DNA of 64,000 bases. Origin: Dinoroseobacter shibae DFL 12 = DSM 16493 (lineage in GTDB: Bacteria; Pseudomonadota; Alphaproteobacteria; Rhodobacterales; Rhodobacteraceae). This document shows positions 45,675 to 55,310 of the stretch, piece by piece. The stretch covers positions 1,302,001 through 1,366,000 of the forward strand of contig NC_009952.1 of NCBI RefSeq assembly GCF_000018145.1, given 5' to 3'. Below the pieces are notes generated by a model. It saw only the letters and a list, made by a program, of their open reading frames with translations. It was not told the DNA's origin and searched no databases. The position numbers and the translations under genes are program-made. Positions within the stretch are counted from its first letter, which is position 1, and each line of letters begins with the position of its first letter.

Positions 45675-47026
45675 CACTGGGCTCCTTTCGCGGATTTTCT
45701 GGCGCGCAGCATGGTCATGAACTTGCGTGCGAAGCCGGGTTTGTTTTCCTGGCGGGTGCGGCCCACGGCCATGGCGCCGTCGGGGATGTCCTGGGTGACC
45801 ACGGTGCCGGTCGCGGTCATGGCCTCGTCGCCGACGCGGACCGGGGCCACGAGGCAGGTGTTGGAGCCGATGAAGCTGCGCGCGCCGATCTCGGTGCGAT
45901 GCTTGAAGACGCCGTCATAGTTGCAGGTGATGGTGCCTGCGCCGACATTGCTGGCCTCGCCGATGGCCGCGTCGCCGATATAGGACAGGTGGTTGACCTT
46001 GGCGCCCTGGGCCAGGGTGGCGTTCTTGATCTCGACGAAGTTGCCCACATGGGTGTTTTCGGCAAGCTCCGCGCCGGGTCGGAGCCGGGCGAAGGGGCCG
46101 ACGCGGGCGCCGCGGCTGACATGGCAGCCTTCGAGATGGCTGAAGGCGCGGATCTCGGCGCCGGATTCGACGGTGACCCCGGGGCCGAAGACGACCTGGG
46201 GGCCGATGGTGGCGTCGCGGCCGATCACCGTGTCGACGGCGAAATGGGTGGTGGCGGGATCGGCGAGGGTGACGCCATCCTCCAGCGCCCGGGCCCGGGC
46301 GCGGGCCTGGAAGGCCTGCTCGGCGGCGGCCAGTTCGGTGCGGGTGTTGATGCCGAGGGTTTCGGCCTCGGGGCAGACCACCACCCTGGCGCGCAGGCCT
46401 TCGGCCCGGCCCGCGGCGATCGTGTCGGTCAGGTAGTACTCGCGGGAGGCATTGTCGTTCGACAGCCCCGCGACCAGCCGCAGCAGCACCTGCGCGTCGG
46501 CCATCATCACGCCGGAATTGCACAGGTCGAGGGCCAGCTCGTCGGGTGTGGCGTCCTTGGCCTCCACGATCCGCAGCAGCGCGTCTCCGTCGGTCACCAG
46601 CCGGCCGTAGCGGCCGGGATCCGCCGCCTCGAAGCCCAGCACGACCATGTCCGCGCCCGCCGCGCGCGCCGCCTGCATCGCCAGCAGCGTCTCGGGAGAA
46701 ATGAAGGGCGTGTCGCCATAGAGCACGAGCGCATCGCCCCCGAACCCCGCCAGCGCCTGGGCGGTCTGGGCCACCGCGTGGCCGGTGCCCAGCTGCTCGG
46801 TCTGGCGGACGCAGATGGCCTCGGGGGCCAGCTGCGCCGTGGCGGCCTCCACCGCTGCCGCGCCGTGGCCGGTGACGACCACGATCCGCGCCGGGTCGAG
46901 CGCGGCCCCCGCCCGCAGCCCGTGCGCCAGCAGCGGCGCGCCCGCCAGCGGGTGCAGCACCTTGGGCAGCTCCGAGTTCATCCGGGAGCCTTGCCCCGCC
47001 GCCAGCACGATCAACGCCACGCCCAT
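45674..47026 (-). CDS. glmU: Bifunctional N-acetylglucosamine-1-phosphate uridyltransferase/acetyltransferase
   Basis: A 450-aa two-domain enzyme making UDP-GlcNAc. The nucleotidyltransferase motif LAAGQGSRM is at residues 8-16 and QLGTGHA near residue 75, and a left-handed beta helix of hexapeptide repeats with NFVEIKN and SYIGDA (catalytic His in the KVNHLSYIG segment) forms the C-terminal half. ATG 47026 begins the conserved N-terminus, with AAGGA upstream. First gene of glmU-glmS-PNPOx-alkD, divergent from gph. Confidence 0.96.
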   Translation of the reverse strand: MGVALIVLAAGQGSRMNSELPKVLHPLAGAPLLAHGLRAGAALDPARIVVVTGHGAAAVEAATAQLAPEAICVRQTEQLGTGHAVAQTAQALAGFGGDALVLYGDTPFISPETLLAMQAARAAGADMVVLGFEAADPGRYGRLVTDGDALLRIVEAKDATPDELALDLCNSGVMMADAQVLLRLVAGLSNDNASREYYLTDTIAAGRAEGLRARVVVCPEAETLGINTRTELAAAEQAFQARARARALEDGVTLADPATTHFAVDTVIGRDATIGPQVVFGPGVTVESGAEIRAFSHLEGCHVSRGARVGPFARLRPGAELAENTHVGNFVEIKNATLAQGAKVNHLSYIGDAAIGEASNVGAGTITCNYDGVFKHRTEIGARSFIGSNTCLVAPVRVGDEAMTATGTVVTQDIPDGAMAVGRTRQENKPGFARKFMTMLRARKSAKGAQ

Positions 47027-47153
47027 GCATCCGTCCTTCACCTTTGGTCCCCGTTCTATTACGCAAAGCCCGAAGCCCCGCAACCGGGGGCGATGTCACT
47101 TGGTGTTTCGTTCTTTTCACCCCCTCACGCCCCGCAGGCGGAAAGGCGCGCGC

Positions 47154-47828
47154 ATGTCTCTTTCGGTGATCTTCGATCTCGACGGCACCCTGGCCGATAC
47201 CAGTGCGGACCTGATCGCCGCGGCCAATGCCTGTTTCGCGGCCCGCGGGCAGGGCGCGCCCCTCGACCCGCTGGCCGATGCGGCGACGGCCTTCGCCGGC
47301 GGGCGCGCGATGCTGCGGCTGGGGATGGAGCGGCTCGGCCAGGGCTGGAGCGAGGCGGATGTGGACCGGGACTATCCCGTCCTGCTGGAAGCCTATGCCG
47401 GGGCCATCGATGTGCATACGCGGCTCTATCCCGGCGCGATGGCGGCGGTGGAGCGGTTGTGGGGCGCGGGGCACAAGGTGGGCATCTGCACCAACAAGCC
47501 CGCGGGGCTGGCCGAGACGCTGATGACCCGGCTGGGGGTGCGCGACCGGTTCGCCGCCCTGGTGGGGGCCGACACCCTGCCCGTGCGCAAGCCCGACCCC
47601 GCGCCCCTGTTCGAGACCATCGCGCGGGTGAGCGGCGATCCGGCGCGCGCGGTGCTGATCGGCGACACGGTGACCGACCGGGAAACCGCGCGCGCGGCGG
47701 GCATCCCGTCGGTTCTGGTGACCTTCGGGCCGACCGGGCGCGCGGTGGCCGAGCTGGCGCCCGAGGCGCTGCTCGATCATTACGACGGGCTGGACGCGGT
47801 GCTTTCGGGGCTCCATCCCGGCCATTGA
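47154..47828 (+). CDS. gph: HAD-family hydrolase, phosphoglycolate phosphatase-like
   Basis: A 224-aa HAD phosphatase. The nucleophile Asp8 and acid Asp10 are in FDLDGT, Thr112-type motif II is in ICTNKP, the motif III Lys in VRKPDP, and motif IV in IGDTVTDRETA. Length and the CTNKP motif match phosphoglycolate phosphatase, which disposes of 2-phosphoglycolate formed by oxygenase reactions or DNA repair. GGAAAGG precedes ATG 47154. Confidence 0.88.
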   Translation: MSLSVIFDLDGTLADTSADLIAAANACFAARGQGAPLDPLADAATAFAGGRAMLRLGMERLGQGWSEADVDRDYPVLLEAYAGAIDVHTRLYPGAMAAVERLWGAGHKVGICTNKPAGLAETLMTRLGVRDRFAALVGADTLPVRKPDPAPLFETIARVSGDPARAVLIGDTVTDRETARAAGIPSVLVTFGPTGRAVAELAPEALLDHYDGLDAVLSGLHPGH

Positions 47829-47878
47829 CGGCTGGGCTCGATCGGTCCAATCCTTGGGCAACAGGGCAGGGGGCCGAT

Positions 47879-49090
47879 ATGTCCGACGAGATCTTCCAAG
47901 GCAATTTCACTCAGCAGGAGCCGATCCCGGAGGCCGCCATCGCGGCGGCGGTGGCGGTGATGCGCTCGGGCCGGTTGCACCGTTATAACCTGGCCCCCGG
48001 CGAGTTGGGCGAGGTCGGCCTGCTGGAACAGGAGTTCGCCGCGCAGACCGGGGCGCGGTATTGCCTGGCCGTGGCTTCGGGCGGCTATGCCATGGGCACG
48101 GCCCTGCGCGCGCTGGGGGTGGGCCCGGGCGACAAGGTGCTGACCAACGCCTTCACCCTGGCCCCGGTGCCGGGGGCGGTGGCGGCGGTGGGCGCGGTGC
48201 CGGTGTTTCTGGAGACGACCGAGGAGTTGGTGCTTGATCTCGACGATCTGGAGGCGAAGGCGGCGGCGGGCGACGCGCGGACCCTGCTGCTGAGCCATAT
48301 GCGCGGCCATATCTGCGACGTGGAGGCGCTCGGCGCGATCTGCACCCGCCATGGCCTGACCCTGATCGAGGATTGCGCGCACACCATGGGGGCGGCCTGG
48401 GACGGGACGCCCACGGGCCGCTTCGGGGCGTTCGGCTGTTTCTCGACCCAGACCTACAAGCATATCAATTCCGGCGAGGGCGGCTTGCTGATCTCCGACG
48501 ATGCGGAACTGATGGCGCGGGCGGTGATGCTGTCGGGGAGCTACATGCTCTATGCCCGTCACGGGGCCGCGCCGGATCCGGAGGTGTTCGAGCGGGTGAA
48601 ATACGACACGCCAAATGTCTCGGGCCGGATGGACCATCTGCGCGCGGCGGTCCTGCGGCCGCAACTGGCGGACCTGCCGCGGCAGGCGGCGCGCTGGAAT
48701 GCGCTTTACCGGGTGCTGGAGACCGCCCTGGCAGGGGCCGAGGGCCTCGCACTGCCGCATCGGCCCGGGAAAGAGCAATTCGTCGCCTCGTCCTTCCAGT
48801 TCCGCCTGCCCGAGGCGGCCCCGCAGGCGATCGCGGCCTTCGTGGCGCGCTGTGCCGCGCGCGGGGTGGAGCTTAAATGGTTCGGCGCGGCGGAGCCGGT
48901 GGGCTTTACCTCGCGCTATGACAGCTGGCGCTACGCCCCGGCCCAGACCCTGCCGCGCACGGACCGTGTCCTTGCGACCCTGCTCGACCTGCGCCTCCCG
49001 CTGACCTTCTCGGAGGCCGATTGCGCGCAGATCGCGCGGATCCTGGCCGACGAGGCCCGGCGCCTGCCAGGGGCCATGGCGGCGGAATGA
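47879..49090 (+). CDS. DegT/DnrJ/EryC1/StrS-family aminotransferase
   Basis: A 403-aa PLP-dependent sugar aminotransferase-like protein. The probable PLP Lys194 is in QTYKHINSGEGG, with the cofactor Asp in IEDCAHTMG (residues 163-171). Such enzymes transaminate nucleotide-linked keto-sugars for surface polysaccharides. Here no sugar dehydratase or glycosyltransferase gene is adjacent, and gene density suggests it is an isolated unit behind gph (50 bp). AGGGGG precedes ATG 47879. Other members are inosamine aminotransferases, so a different keto-cyclitol substrate cannot be excluded. Confidence 0.82.
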   Translation: MSDEIFQGNFTQQEPIPEAAIAAAVAVMRSGRLHRYNLAPGELGEVGLLEQEFAAQTGARYCLAVASGGYAMGTALRALGVGPGDKVLTNAFTLAPVPGAVAAVGAVPVFLETTEELVLDLDDLEAKAAAGDARTLLLSHMRGHICDVEALGAICTRHGLTLIEDCAHTMGAAWDGTPTGRFGAFGCFSTQTYKHINSGEGGLLISDDAELMARAVMLSGSYMLYARHGAAPDPEVFERVKYDTPNVSGRMDHLRAAVLRPQLADLPRQAARWNALYRVLETALAGAEGLALPHRPGKEQFVASSFQFRLPEAAPQAIAAFVARCAARGVELKWFGAAEPVGFTSRYDSWRYAPAQTLPRTDRVLATLLDLRLPLTFSEADCAQIARILADEARRLPGAMAAE

Positions 49091-49219
49091 CCCTGGGCTC
49101 AAGTCGATAAATATCCCGGGGGAGGCGCCCGCCAGGGCGACGGGGGCAGCGCCCCCTTTCGGGCGTGCGCCTCGGCGCGCGCAATTCCTCTGGACAGACT
49201 CCCTCACCATGCCTACAAA

Positions 49220-49233
49220 TGAACAAGCGTTCA
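49220..49233. promoter_or_regulatory. Candidate TetR-type operator upstream of ivd
   Basis: An interrupted palindrome TGAAC-AAGC-GTTCA sits 23 bp before the ivd start, between the promoter area and the ribosome binding site GGGAGGAG. Its GAAC/GTTC half-sites resemble TetR-family operators found before acyl-CoA degradation genes. No regulator gene is adjacent in the window. Confidence 0.5.
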
Positions 49234-49255
49234 ATTTTGGGAGGAGCGGGCGCCC

Positions 49256-50419
49256 ATGTTCATGGCATCCATGAAGTTCGATCTCGGCGAAGAGGTGGAA
49301 GCCCTGCGCGAGATGGTCCATCGCTGGGCGCAGGAGCGGGTGAAGCCGCTCGCCGCCGAGACCGACCGGAGCAATGCGTTTCCCAACGCGCTCTGGCCCG
49401 AGATGGGGGAGCTGGGCCTGCTGGGCATCACCGTGGACGAGGCTTATGGCGGGGCCGGGATGGGATACCTGGCCCATACGGTCGCGGTCGAGGAAATCTC
49501 CCGCGCGTCGGCCTCCATCGGGCTGAGCTATGGCGCGCATTCGAACCTGTGCGTCAACCAGATCAAGCTGAACGGCACTGACGCGCAGAAGGAGAAATAC
49601 CTGCCCAAGCTGGTCTCGGGCGCCCATGTGGGGGCGCTGGCCATGTCCGAGGCCGGGGCCGGGTCGGACGTGGTGGGCATGAAGCTGCGCGCCGAGAAGC
49701 GCAACGATCACTACCGGCTGAACGGCACGAAATACTGGATCACCAACGGGCCGGATGCCGATACGTTGGTGGTTTATGCCAAGACCGACCCGGAGGCGGG
49801 ATCGAAGGGAATCACCGCGTTTCTGATCGAAAAGGAGATGGCGGGCTTCTCCACCTCGCCCCATTTCGACAAGCTGGGGATGCGCGGGTCGAACACCGCG
49901 GAGCTGATTTTCGAGGATGTGGAGGTGCCCTTCGAGAACGTGCTGGGCGAGGAGGGGCGCGGGGTCGCGGTGTTGATGTCCGGGCTGGATTACGAGCGCG
50001 TGGTGCTGTCGGGGGTCAATATCGGGATCATGGCGGGCTGTCTCGACGAGGTCATGCCGTATATGACCGAGCGGCGGCAGTTCGGGGAGCCGATCGGGAA
50101 TTTCCAGCTGATGCAGGGCAAGATCGCCGACATGTATACCGCGATGAACTCGGCGCGGGCCTATGCCTACGAGGTCGCCAAGGCCTGCGACCGGGGCGAG
50201 GTGACGCGCCAGGACGCGGCGGCCTGTGTGCTCTATGCCTCCGAGGAGGGGATGAAGGTCGCCCATCAGGCGGTGCAGGCCATGGGCGGGGCGGGGTTTC
50301 TCAACGACAGCCCCGTGGCGCGGATGTTCCGGGACGCCAAGCTGATGGAGATCGGCGCGGGCACGTCGGAGATCCGGCGCATGCTGGTCGGGCGCGAATT
50401 GATGGCGGCCATGGCATGA
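49256..50419 (+). CDS. ivd: Isovaleryl-CoA dehydrogenase
   Basis: A 387-aa FAD acyl-CoA dehydrogenase of leucine catabolism, oxidising isovaleryl-CoA to 3-methylcrotonyl-CoA. The flavin motifs [10 protein letters not shown] (129-138) and WITNG (161-165) are present. The catalytic base Glu247 lies in [11 protein letters not shown], the position used by isovaleryl- but not by other short-chain dehydrogenases, where the base is near the C-terminus. An alternative ATG (residue 6) is close. Head of the leucine locus. Confidence 0.93.
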   Translation: MFMASMKFDLGEEVEALREMVHRWAQERVKPLAAETDRSNAFPNALWPEMGELGLLGITVDEAYGGAGMGYLAHTVAVEEISRASASIGLSYGAHSNLCVNQIKLNGTDAQKEKYLPKLVSGAHVGALAMSEAGAGSDVVGMKLRAEKRNDHYRLNGTKYWITNGPDADTLVVYAKTDPEAGSKGITAFLIEKEMAGFSTSPHFDKLGMRGSNTAELIFEDVEVPFENVLGEEGRGVAVLMSGLDYERVVLSGVNIGIMAGCLDEVMPYMTERRQFGEPIGNFQLMQGKIADMYTAMNSARAYAYEVAKACDRGEVTRQDAAACVLYASEEGMKVAHQAVQAMGGAGFLNDSPVARMFRDAKLMEIGAGTSEIRRMLVGRELMAAMA

Positions 50420-50443
50420 CCATGGGGCCGGAGGCGTGAGGCG

Positions 50444-50782
50444 ATGGCGTGGCCGCGGTGGTTGTGGTTCCTGCCGCTGGGGATCATCGTGTTGATCCTG
50501 GCGGCGAACGGGGTACGGTTGGGCATGCAGCGCGCGGCGCTGGACGAGACGGCGGTGATCAACCACTACGCGGCGCAGTATCTTGCGGATCACGCGCGGC
50601 TTGAGGGGGAGGGCACGGCGGTGCTGACCGATTGCGCGGCGGTGCCGGGGCGCGATCCCGGTGTCTGGCTGGTCGTGCGCTGCCGGCCCCAGGGCACGCA
50701 GGAGGCTTGGGACTACTACATCCGCCGCGACGGGGGGCTGGCCTTCACCGGGCGCGAGCGCGCCCAGAGGCCCCAGACATGA
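50444..50782 (+). CDS. Hypothetical membrane-anchored 112-aa protein
   Basis: An N-terminal membrane segment (residues 5-25) or uncleaved signal precedes a small, probably periplasmic domain with two Cys (residues about 64 and 80) that could form a disulfide. I recognise no family. It starts 24 bp after ivd on the same strand and may be co-transcribed with it; conserved spacing with leucine genes elsewhere would suggest a role, but sequence gives none. Confidence 0.6.
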   Translation: MAWPRWLWFLPLGIIVLILAANGVRLGMQRAALDETAVINHYAAQYLADHARLEGEGTAVLTDCAAVPGRDPGVWLVVRCRPQGTQEAWDYYIRRDGGLAFTGRERAQRPQT

Positions 50783-50856
50783 GCACGGGCTGTGTCACGG
50801 CGCGAAAAAGGGCGCACCGCGTGGATGCGCCCCGGGATGTGCGGCTTCGGACCAGA

Positions 50857-51465
50857 TCAGAAGGTGAAGACGTAAGCCACGTTCAGAACGACCGGGTCGA
50901 TCTTGACCGTGCCGATATCCGCCCCGTTCAGTTTGGCATCGGTTTCGATGTCGATGTAGCGGGCGTTGAGGCGCAGCGCGCCGCGCTCGGTCACGGGGAT
51001 GTCCACACCGATCTGCGCAGCGAGACCCCAGCTGTCGTCCAGCTCCAGCGTGCCGGCGGAAGACTTCTCTTCGAAGAAGTTGGTGTAGTTGATGCCGACG
51101 CCCACATAGGGCTTGAACCCGCTGAACTGCGTGAAGTGGTAGTTCACCGAGACGGTCGGCGGCAGGTGCTTGGTTTCGCCGGTGACGGCGCCGTCGCCGA
51201 CATCGATGTCATGGGTGAACGGGGTCGCGGCGAGGATTTCGAGGCCGATATTGTCGGTGAAGAAGTACTCCGCCGTCAGCGACAGTTGCGTGTCGGACCC
51301 GACCTCCACGTCCAGCGTGCCGTCTACGACCGAGCCATTGTCGGAGTCCGGGTTCACGTTGATGATACCGACACCGAAGGTCCAGTCGCCGGCCGATTGC
51401 GCGAGCGCCGGGGCGGCGGATGTGAGCACGAGCGCGGCGGCGGTCGTCAGGAGGTGTGTCTTCAT
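50857..51465 (-). CDS. ompW: OmpW-family outer membrane protein
   Basis: A 202-aa eight-stranded beta-barrel porin. Residues 1-22 form a signal peptide ending ALAQ, the mature chain has alternating amphipathic strands such as PTVSVNYHF and KPYVGVGINYTNF, and it ends with aromatic Phe (VAYVFTF) for barrel assembly. OmpW proteins pass small hydrophobic molecules. GAGGGA precedes ATG 51465. It is read against the leucine genes around it, with an FNR-type site upstream, suggesting oxygen-regulated expression. Confidence 0.9.
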   Translation of the reverse strand: MKTHLLTTAAALVLTSAAPALAQSAGDWTFGVGIINVNPDSDNGSVVDGTLDVEVGSDTQLSLTAEYFFTDNIGLEILAATPFTHDIDVGDGAVTGETKHLPPTVSVNYHFTQFSGFKPYVGVGINYTNFFEEKSSAGTLELDDSWGLAAQIGVDIPVTERGALRLNARYIDIETDAKLNGADIGTVKIDPVVLNVAYVFTF

Positions 51466-51523
51466 GGGTCTGTCCCTCTTCTTGGTTCGGGCCCTCTTCT
51501 GACGTCGGGGGATTGCGCCAACT

Positions 51524-51537
51524 TTGATACAGGTCAA
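51524..51537. promoter_or_regulatory. FNR/FnrL-type box between ompW and mccB
   Basis: TTGAT-ACAG-GTCAA matches the FNR/CRP-type consensus TTGAT-N4-ATCAA with one change and is flanked symmetrically by T and A. It is centred 65 bp before the ompW start codon, a distance that would place a class II activator site at about -41 for an ompW transcript with a short leader. OmpW genes are known oxygen-responsive FNR targets. It is also 72 bp from mccB on the other side. Confidence 0.6.
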
Positions 51538-51608
51538 ACCGCCGGATTTCGCACCTGCGGCATGATGGCACCCACCCCGAAACCGATCCGAGATACGGGG
51601 CTTGTGAC

Positions 51609-53213
51609 ATGAAACTGAACACGAATTGGGTTGCGGGTACCTCCGAGGGGGCGGCCAATCGCGCGGCCCATCTCGCTGCACTTGCGCAGGTGTCGCAGGT
51701 GGCAGCCCTGGCCGCGGCCGGCGGCGGAGAGGCGGCCCGCGCGCGTCATGTGGCCCGGGGCAAGATGCTGCCGCGGGACCGGGTGGCAAACCTGCTCGAC
51801 CCCGGATCGCCGTTTCTGGAAGTGGGCGCGACGGCGGGGCACGGGCTCCACGATGGGGCGGCGCCCTGTGGCGGGGCGATTGCCGGGGTGGGCCGCGTGC
51901 ACGGCCAGGACGTGATGGTCGTGTGCAACGATGCCACGGTGAAGGGCGGCACCTATTATCCGATCACGGTGAAAAAGCACCTGCGCGCCCAGGAGATCGC
52001 GGCGGAATGCCATCTGCCCTGCATCTACCTGGTGGATAGCGGGGGCGCCAACCTGCCCAACCAGGACGAGGTTTTCCCCGACCGGGACCATTTCGGGCGG
52101 ATCTTCTACAATCAGGCGCGGATGTCGGCGGCGGGCATTCCGCAGATCGCCGTGGTGATGGGGTCGTGTACGGCGGGGGGTGCCTATGTGCCCGCGATGT
52201 CGGACGTGACGATCATCGTGAAGGCGCAGGGCACGATTTTCCTGGCCGGGCCGCCCCTGGTGAAGGCCGCCACGGGCGAGGTGGTGAGCGCCGAGGATCT
52301 GGGCGGGGGCGATGTGCACACCCGCCTGTCGGGCGTGGCCGATGCGCTGGCCGAGGATGACGCCCATGCGCTGGCGCTGGCGCGGCAGGCGGTGGCGTCG
52401 CTGAACCGGGCGGCACCTTCTTCGGTGGTGTGGCAGAGCCCGGAGGCCCCGGCTTACGATCCTGAGGAATTACTTGAGCTTGTGCCTGCAAGCCTCTCCG
52501 TTCCCTACGATATTCACGAGGTGATCGCGCGGATCGTGGATGGCTCGCGCTTCGATGCGTTCAAGCCGCGCTTCGGCGAGACGCTGGTGACCGGGTTCGC
52601 CCATATCGAGGGCTGCCCGGTGGGGATCGTCGCCAATAACGGGGTGCTGTTTTCCGAAGCCGCCCAGAAGGGCGCGCATTTCGTGGAACTGTGCAGCCAG
52701 CGCAAGATCCCGCTGGTCTTCCTGCAGAATATCACCGGGTTCATGGTCGGGCGGCAGTACGAGAACGAAGGCATCGCGCGCCACGGGGCCAAGATGGTAA
52801 CGGCGGTGGCGACGACCGCGGTGCCGAAGATCACCATGGTCGTGGGCGGCTCCTTCGGGGCGGGGAATTATGGCATGGCGGGAAGAGCTTATCAGCCGCG
52901 CTTCATGTGGTCCTGGCCGAGCTCGCGGATCTCGGTCATGGGCGGGGCGCAGGCGGCGGGGGTGTTGGCGACGGTGAAGCGCGACGCCATCGAGCGCAAG
53001 GGCGGCAGCTGGTCGGCGCAAGAGGAGGCCGCGTTCAAGCAGCCCACCATCGAGATGTTCGAGGCGCAATCGCATCCGCTCTATGCCTCGGCGCGGCTGT
53101 GGGATGACGGGATCGTGGACCCGCGCAAGTCGCGCGCGGTGCTGTCGCTGTCGTTGCGCGCGGCGCTGAATGCGCCCATCGAGGAGACGCGCTTCGGCGT
53201 GTTCCGGATGTGA
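51609..53213 (+). CDS. mccB: Methylcrotonyl-CoA carboxylase, beta (carboxyltransferase) subunit
   Basis: A 534-aa carboxyltransferase moving CO2 from biotin to 3-methylcrotonyl-CoA. The crotonase-like N-terminal half with [19 protein letters not shown] and [17 protein letters not shown], and the C-terminal half with [15 protein letters not shown] and [15 protein letters not shown], are diagnostic of this subunit rather than propionyl-CoA carboxylase. It sits 110 bp before mccA in the leucine operon. Confidence 0.94.
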   Translation: MKLNTNWVAGTSEGAANRAAHLAALAQVSQVAALAAAGGGEAARARHVARGKMLPRDRVANLLDPGSPFLEVGATAGHGLHDGAAPCGGAIAGVGRVHGQDVMVVCNDATVKGGTYYPITVKKHLRAQEIAAECHLPCIYLVDSGGANLPNQDEVFPDRDHFGRIFYNQARMSAAGIPQIAVVMGSCTAGGAYVPAMSDVTIIVKAQGTIFLAGPPLVKAATGEVVSAEDLGGGDVHTRLSGVADALAEDDAHALALARQAVASLNRAAPSSVVWQSPEAPAYDPEELLELVPASLSVPYDIHEVIARIVDGSRFDAFKPRFGETLVTGFAHIEGCPVGIVANNGVLFSEAAQKGAHFVELCSQRKIPLVFLQNITGFMVGRQYENEGIARHGAKMVTAVATTAVPKITMVVGGSFGAGNYGMAGRAYQPRFMWSWPSSRISVMGGAQAAGVLATVKRDAIERKGGSWSAQEEAAFKQPTIEMFEAQSHPLYASARLWDDGIVDPRKSRAVLSLSLRAALNAPIEETRFGVFRM

Positions 53214-53324
53214 CGGTCGCGCGCGCCTCTCTTTGCGTTGCGCGGCCGGCGGGCGTGGCAGGCGTGGGCGAGGGTCGGCGGGACCGGGAGATGAGTATTT
53301 GGGGAACAAGGAAGGGATGGGCCG

Positions 53325-55310
53325 GTGTTTGAGCGTATCCTGATCGCGAACCGGGGCGAGATCGCCTGCCGCGTCATCGACACCTGTCGGCGGCTCGGGG
53401 TGCAGACCGTGGCGGTGCATTCCGACGTGGATGCCGGGGCGCGGCATGTGGCCATGGCGGATATGGCGGTGAACCTCGGCGGGGCCGCGCCGCGTGACAG
53501 CTACCTGCGGGGGGAGGCGATCATCGCCGCGGCCAGGGCGACCGGGGCGGAGGCGATCCATCCCGGTTACGGCTTTCTGTCGGAGAACCCGGATTTCGTG
53601 GAGGCCGTGGCGGCGGCCGGGCTGGTCTTCATCGGGCCTTCGGCGGCGGCGATCCGGGCGATGGGCCTGAAGGATGCCGCCAAGGCGCTGATGGCGGAGG
53701 CGGGCGTGCCGGTTGTGCCCGGCTACCAGGGGGCGGATCAGGACCCCGCGCGCCTGGCGGCGGAGGCCGAGGCGATCGGTTATCCGGTGCTGATCAAGGC
53801 CGTGGCGGGCGGCGGCGGCAAGGGCATGCGCCGGGTCGAGGGGCCGGAGGGGTTCGCCGGTGCGCTGGAGGCGGCCCGGGCCGAGGCGCGCGGTGCGTTT
53901 GGCAATGACCATGTGCTGTTGGAGAAATACGTGGCGACGCCGCGCCATATCGAGCTGCAGGTGTTCGGGGATGGTGCGCGGGCGGTGCATCTCTTCGAGC
54001 GGGACTGTTCGCTCCAGCGGCGTCACCAGAAGGTGATCGAGGAAGCGCCAGCCCCCGGCATGACGCCGGAGATGCGCGCGGCCATGGGGGCGGCGGCGGT
54101 GCGGGCGGCGGAGGCCATCGGCTATGCCGGGGCGGGCACGGTGGAGTTCATCGTGGACGCCAGCGACGGGCTGCGCCCGGATCGGTTCTGGTTCATGGAG
54201 ATGAACACGCGCCTGCAGGTGGAGCATCCGGTGACCGAGGCGGTGACCGGCGTCGACCTGGTGGCGTGGCAATTGCGCGTGGCGTCGGGGGAGCCTTTGC
54301 CCGCGCGGCAAGAGGATCTGTCCTTGCGGGGGCACGCCTTCGAGGCGCGGCTTTATGCGGAGGACGTGCCCAAGGGCTTTCTGCCTGCGACCGGGCGGCT
54401 CACCCATCTGGCCTTTCCGGCGGATGCGCGGATCGAAACCGGGGTGCGCGCGGGCGACGAGATCAGCCCGTGGTACGATCCGATGATCGCCAAGCTGGTG
54501 GTCCATGGCCCGACGCGGCAAAGCGCCTTGCGCAAGCTCGACCGGGTGCTGGCGGGGTGCGAGGTGGCCGGGTCGGTGACGAACCTCGCCTTTCTGCGGG
54601 CGTTGGCGCGGCATGGCGGGTTTTTTGCGGGCGAGGTGGATACCGGCCTGATCGACCGGGAGGTCGAGACCCTGTCGCCCGCGCCGGTGCCGTGCAGCCG
54701 GGCGCGCGCGCTGGCGGCGCTCGGGGCGGCGGGGCTCCATGAAGGGGGGCCGGACGGGGCGGGGTTCACGCTATGGGCGCCGCTGGTGCAGGCGCAGGGG
54801 CTGCGGTTCGGCGAGGCGGAGATCGAGGCCCGGATCGAGACACGCGGGGCCGGCAGTTTCCGGGTGGGCATCGGGGAGGCGACCCACGAGATCACCCGGC
54901 GCGGCGGGGCCTGGTGGGTGGACGGCGCACCGACACCGGCGCGGATCGTCGTCCATGCCGCGGGCGTCAGCGTGTTCTGGGGCAACAATTACCACTTCAC
55001 CGCGCCCGACCCGCTGCACCGGGCCGGGGCGGCGGGACCGGGGGCGGGCCATGTGGAGGCGCCGATGCCGGGGCTGGTGAAGGCGGTGTTCGTCGCCCCC
55101 GGCGATACCGTGGCGCAGGGCGCGCGGCTCGCGATCCTGGAGGCGATGAAGATGGAGCATACGCTGACGGCGGGCCGGGACGGGGTGGTGTCGGAGGTTC
55201 TGGTGGCCGAGGGCGCACAGGTCAGCGCCGGAGCGCCGCTGATCCTGCTGGCCCCCGACGAAACCCCAAACGAGCGCACGGATGAGAGCCCGGAGGAGGC
55301 CGCCGAATGA
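53325..55310 (+). CDS. mccA: Methylcrotonyl-CoA carboxylase, alpha (biotin) subunit
   Basis: A 661-aa biotin carboxylase and biotin-carrier fusion. The ATP-grasp part begins FERILIANRGEIACRVI and has GGGGKGMR (around residues 163-170) and EMNTRLQVEHPVTE; the biotinyl domain carries Lys609 in EAMKMEH. Together with MccB it forms 3-methylglutaconyl-CoA. Start is GTG 53325 since the conserved N-terminus begins directly with it. The stop overlaps the GST gene start by 4 bp. Confidence 0.94.
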   Translation: MFERILIANRGEIACRVIDTCRRLGVQTVAVHSDVDAGARHVAMADMAVNLGGAAPRDSYLRGEAIIAAARATGAEAIHPGYGFLSENPDFVEAVAAAGLVFIGPSAAAIRAMGLKDAAKALMAEAGVPVVPGYQGADQDPARLAAEAEAIGYPVLIKAVAGGGGKGMRRVEGPEGFAGALEAARAEARGAFGNDHVLLEKYVATPRHIELQVFGDGARAVHLFERDCSLQRRHQKVIEEAPAPGMTPEMRAAMGAAAVRAAEAIGYAGAGTVEFIVDASDGLRPDRFWFMEMNTRLQVEHPVTEAVTGVDLVAWQLRVASGEPLPARQEDLSLRGHAFEARLYAEDVPKGFLPATGRLTHLAFPADARIETGVRAGDEISPWYDPMIAKLVVHGPTRQSALRKLDRVLAGCEVAGSVTNLAFLRALARHGGFFAGEVDTGLIDREVETLSPAPVPCSRARALAALGAAGLHEGGPDGAGFTLWAPLVQAQGLRFGEAEIEARIETRGAGSFRVGIGEATHEITRRGGAWWVDGAPTPARIVVHAAGVSVFWGNNYHFTAPDPLHRAGAAGPGAGHVEAPMPGLVKAVFVAPGDTVAQGARLAILEAMKMEHTLTAGRDGVVSEVLVAEGAQVSAGAPLILLAPDETPNERTDESPEEAAE

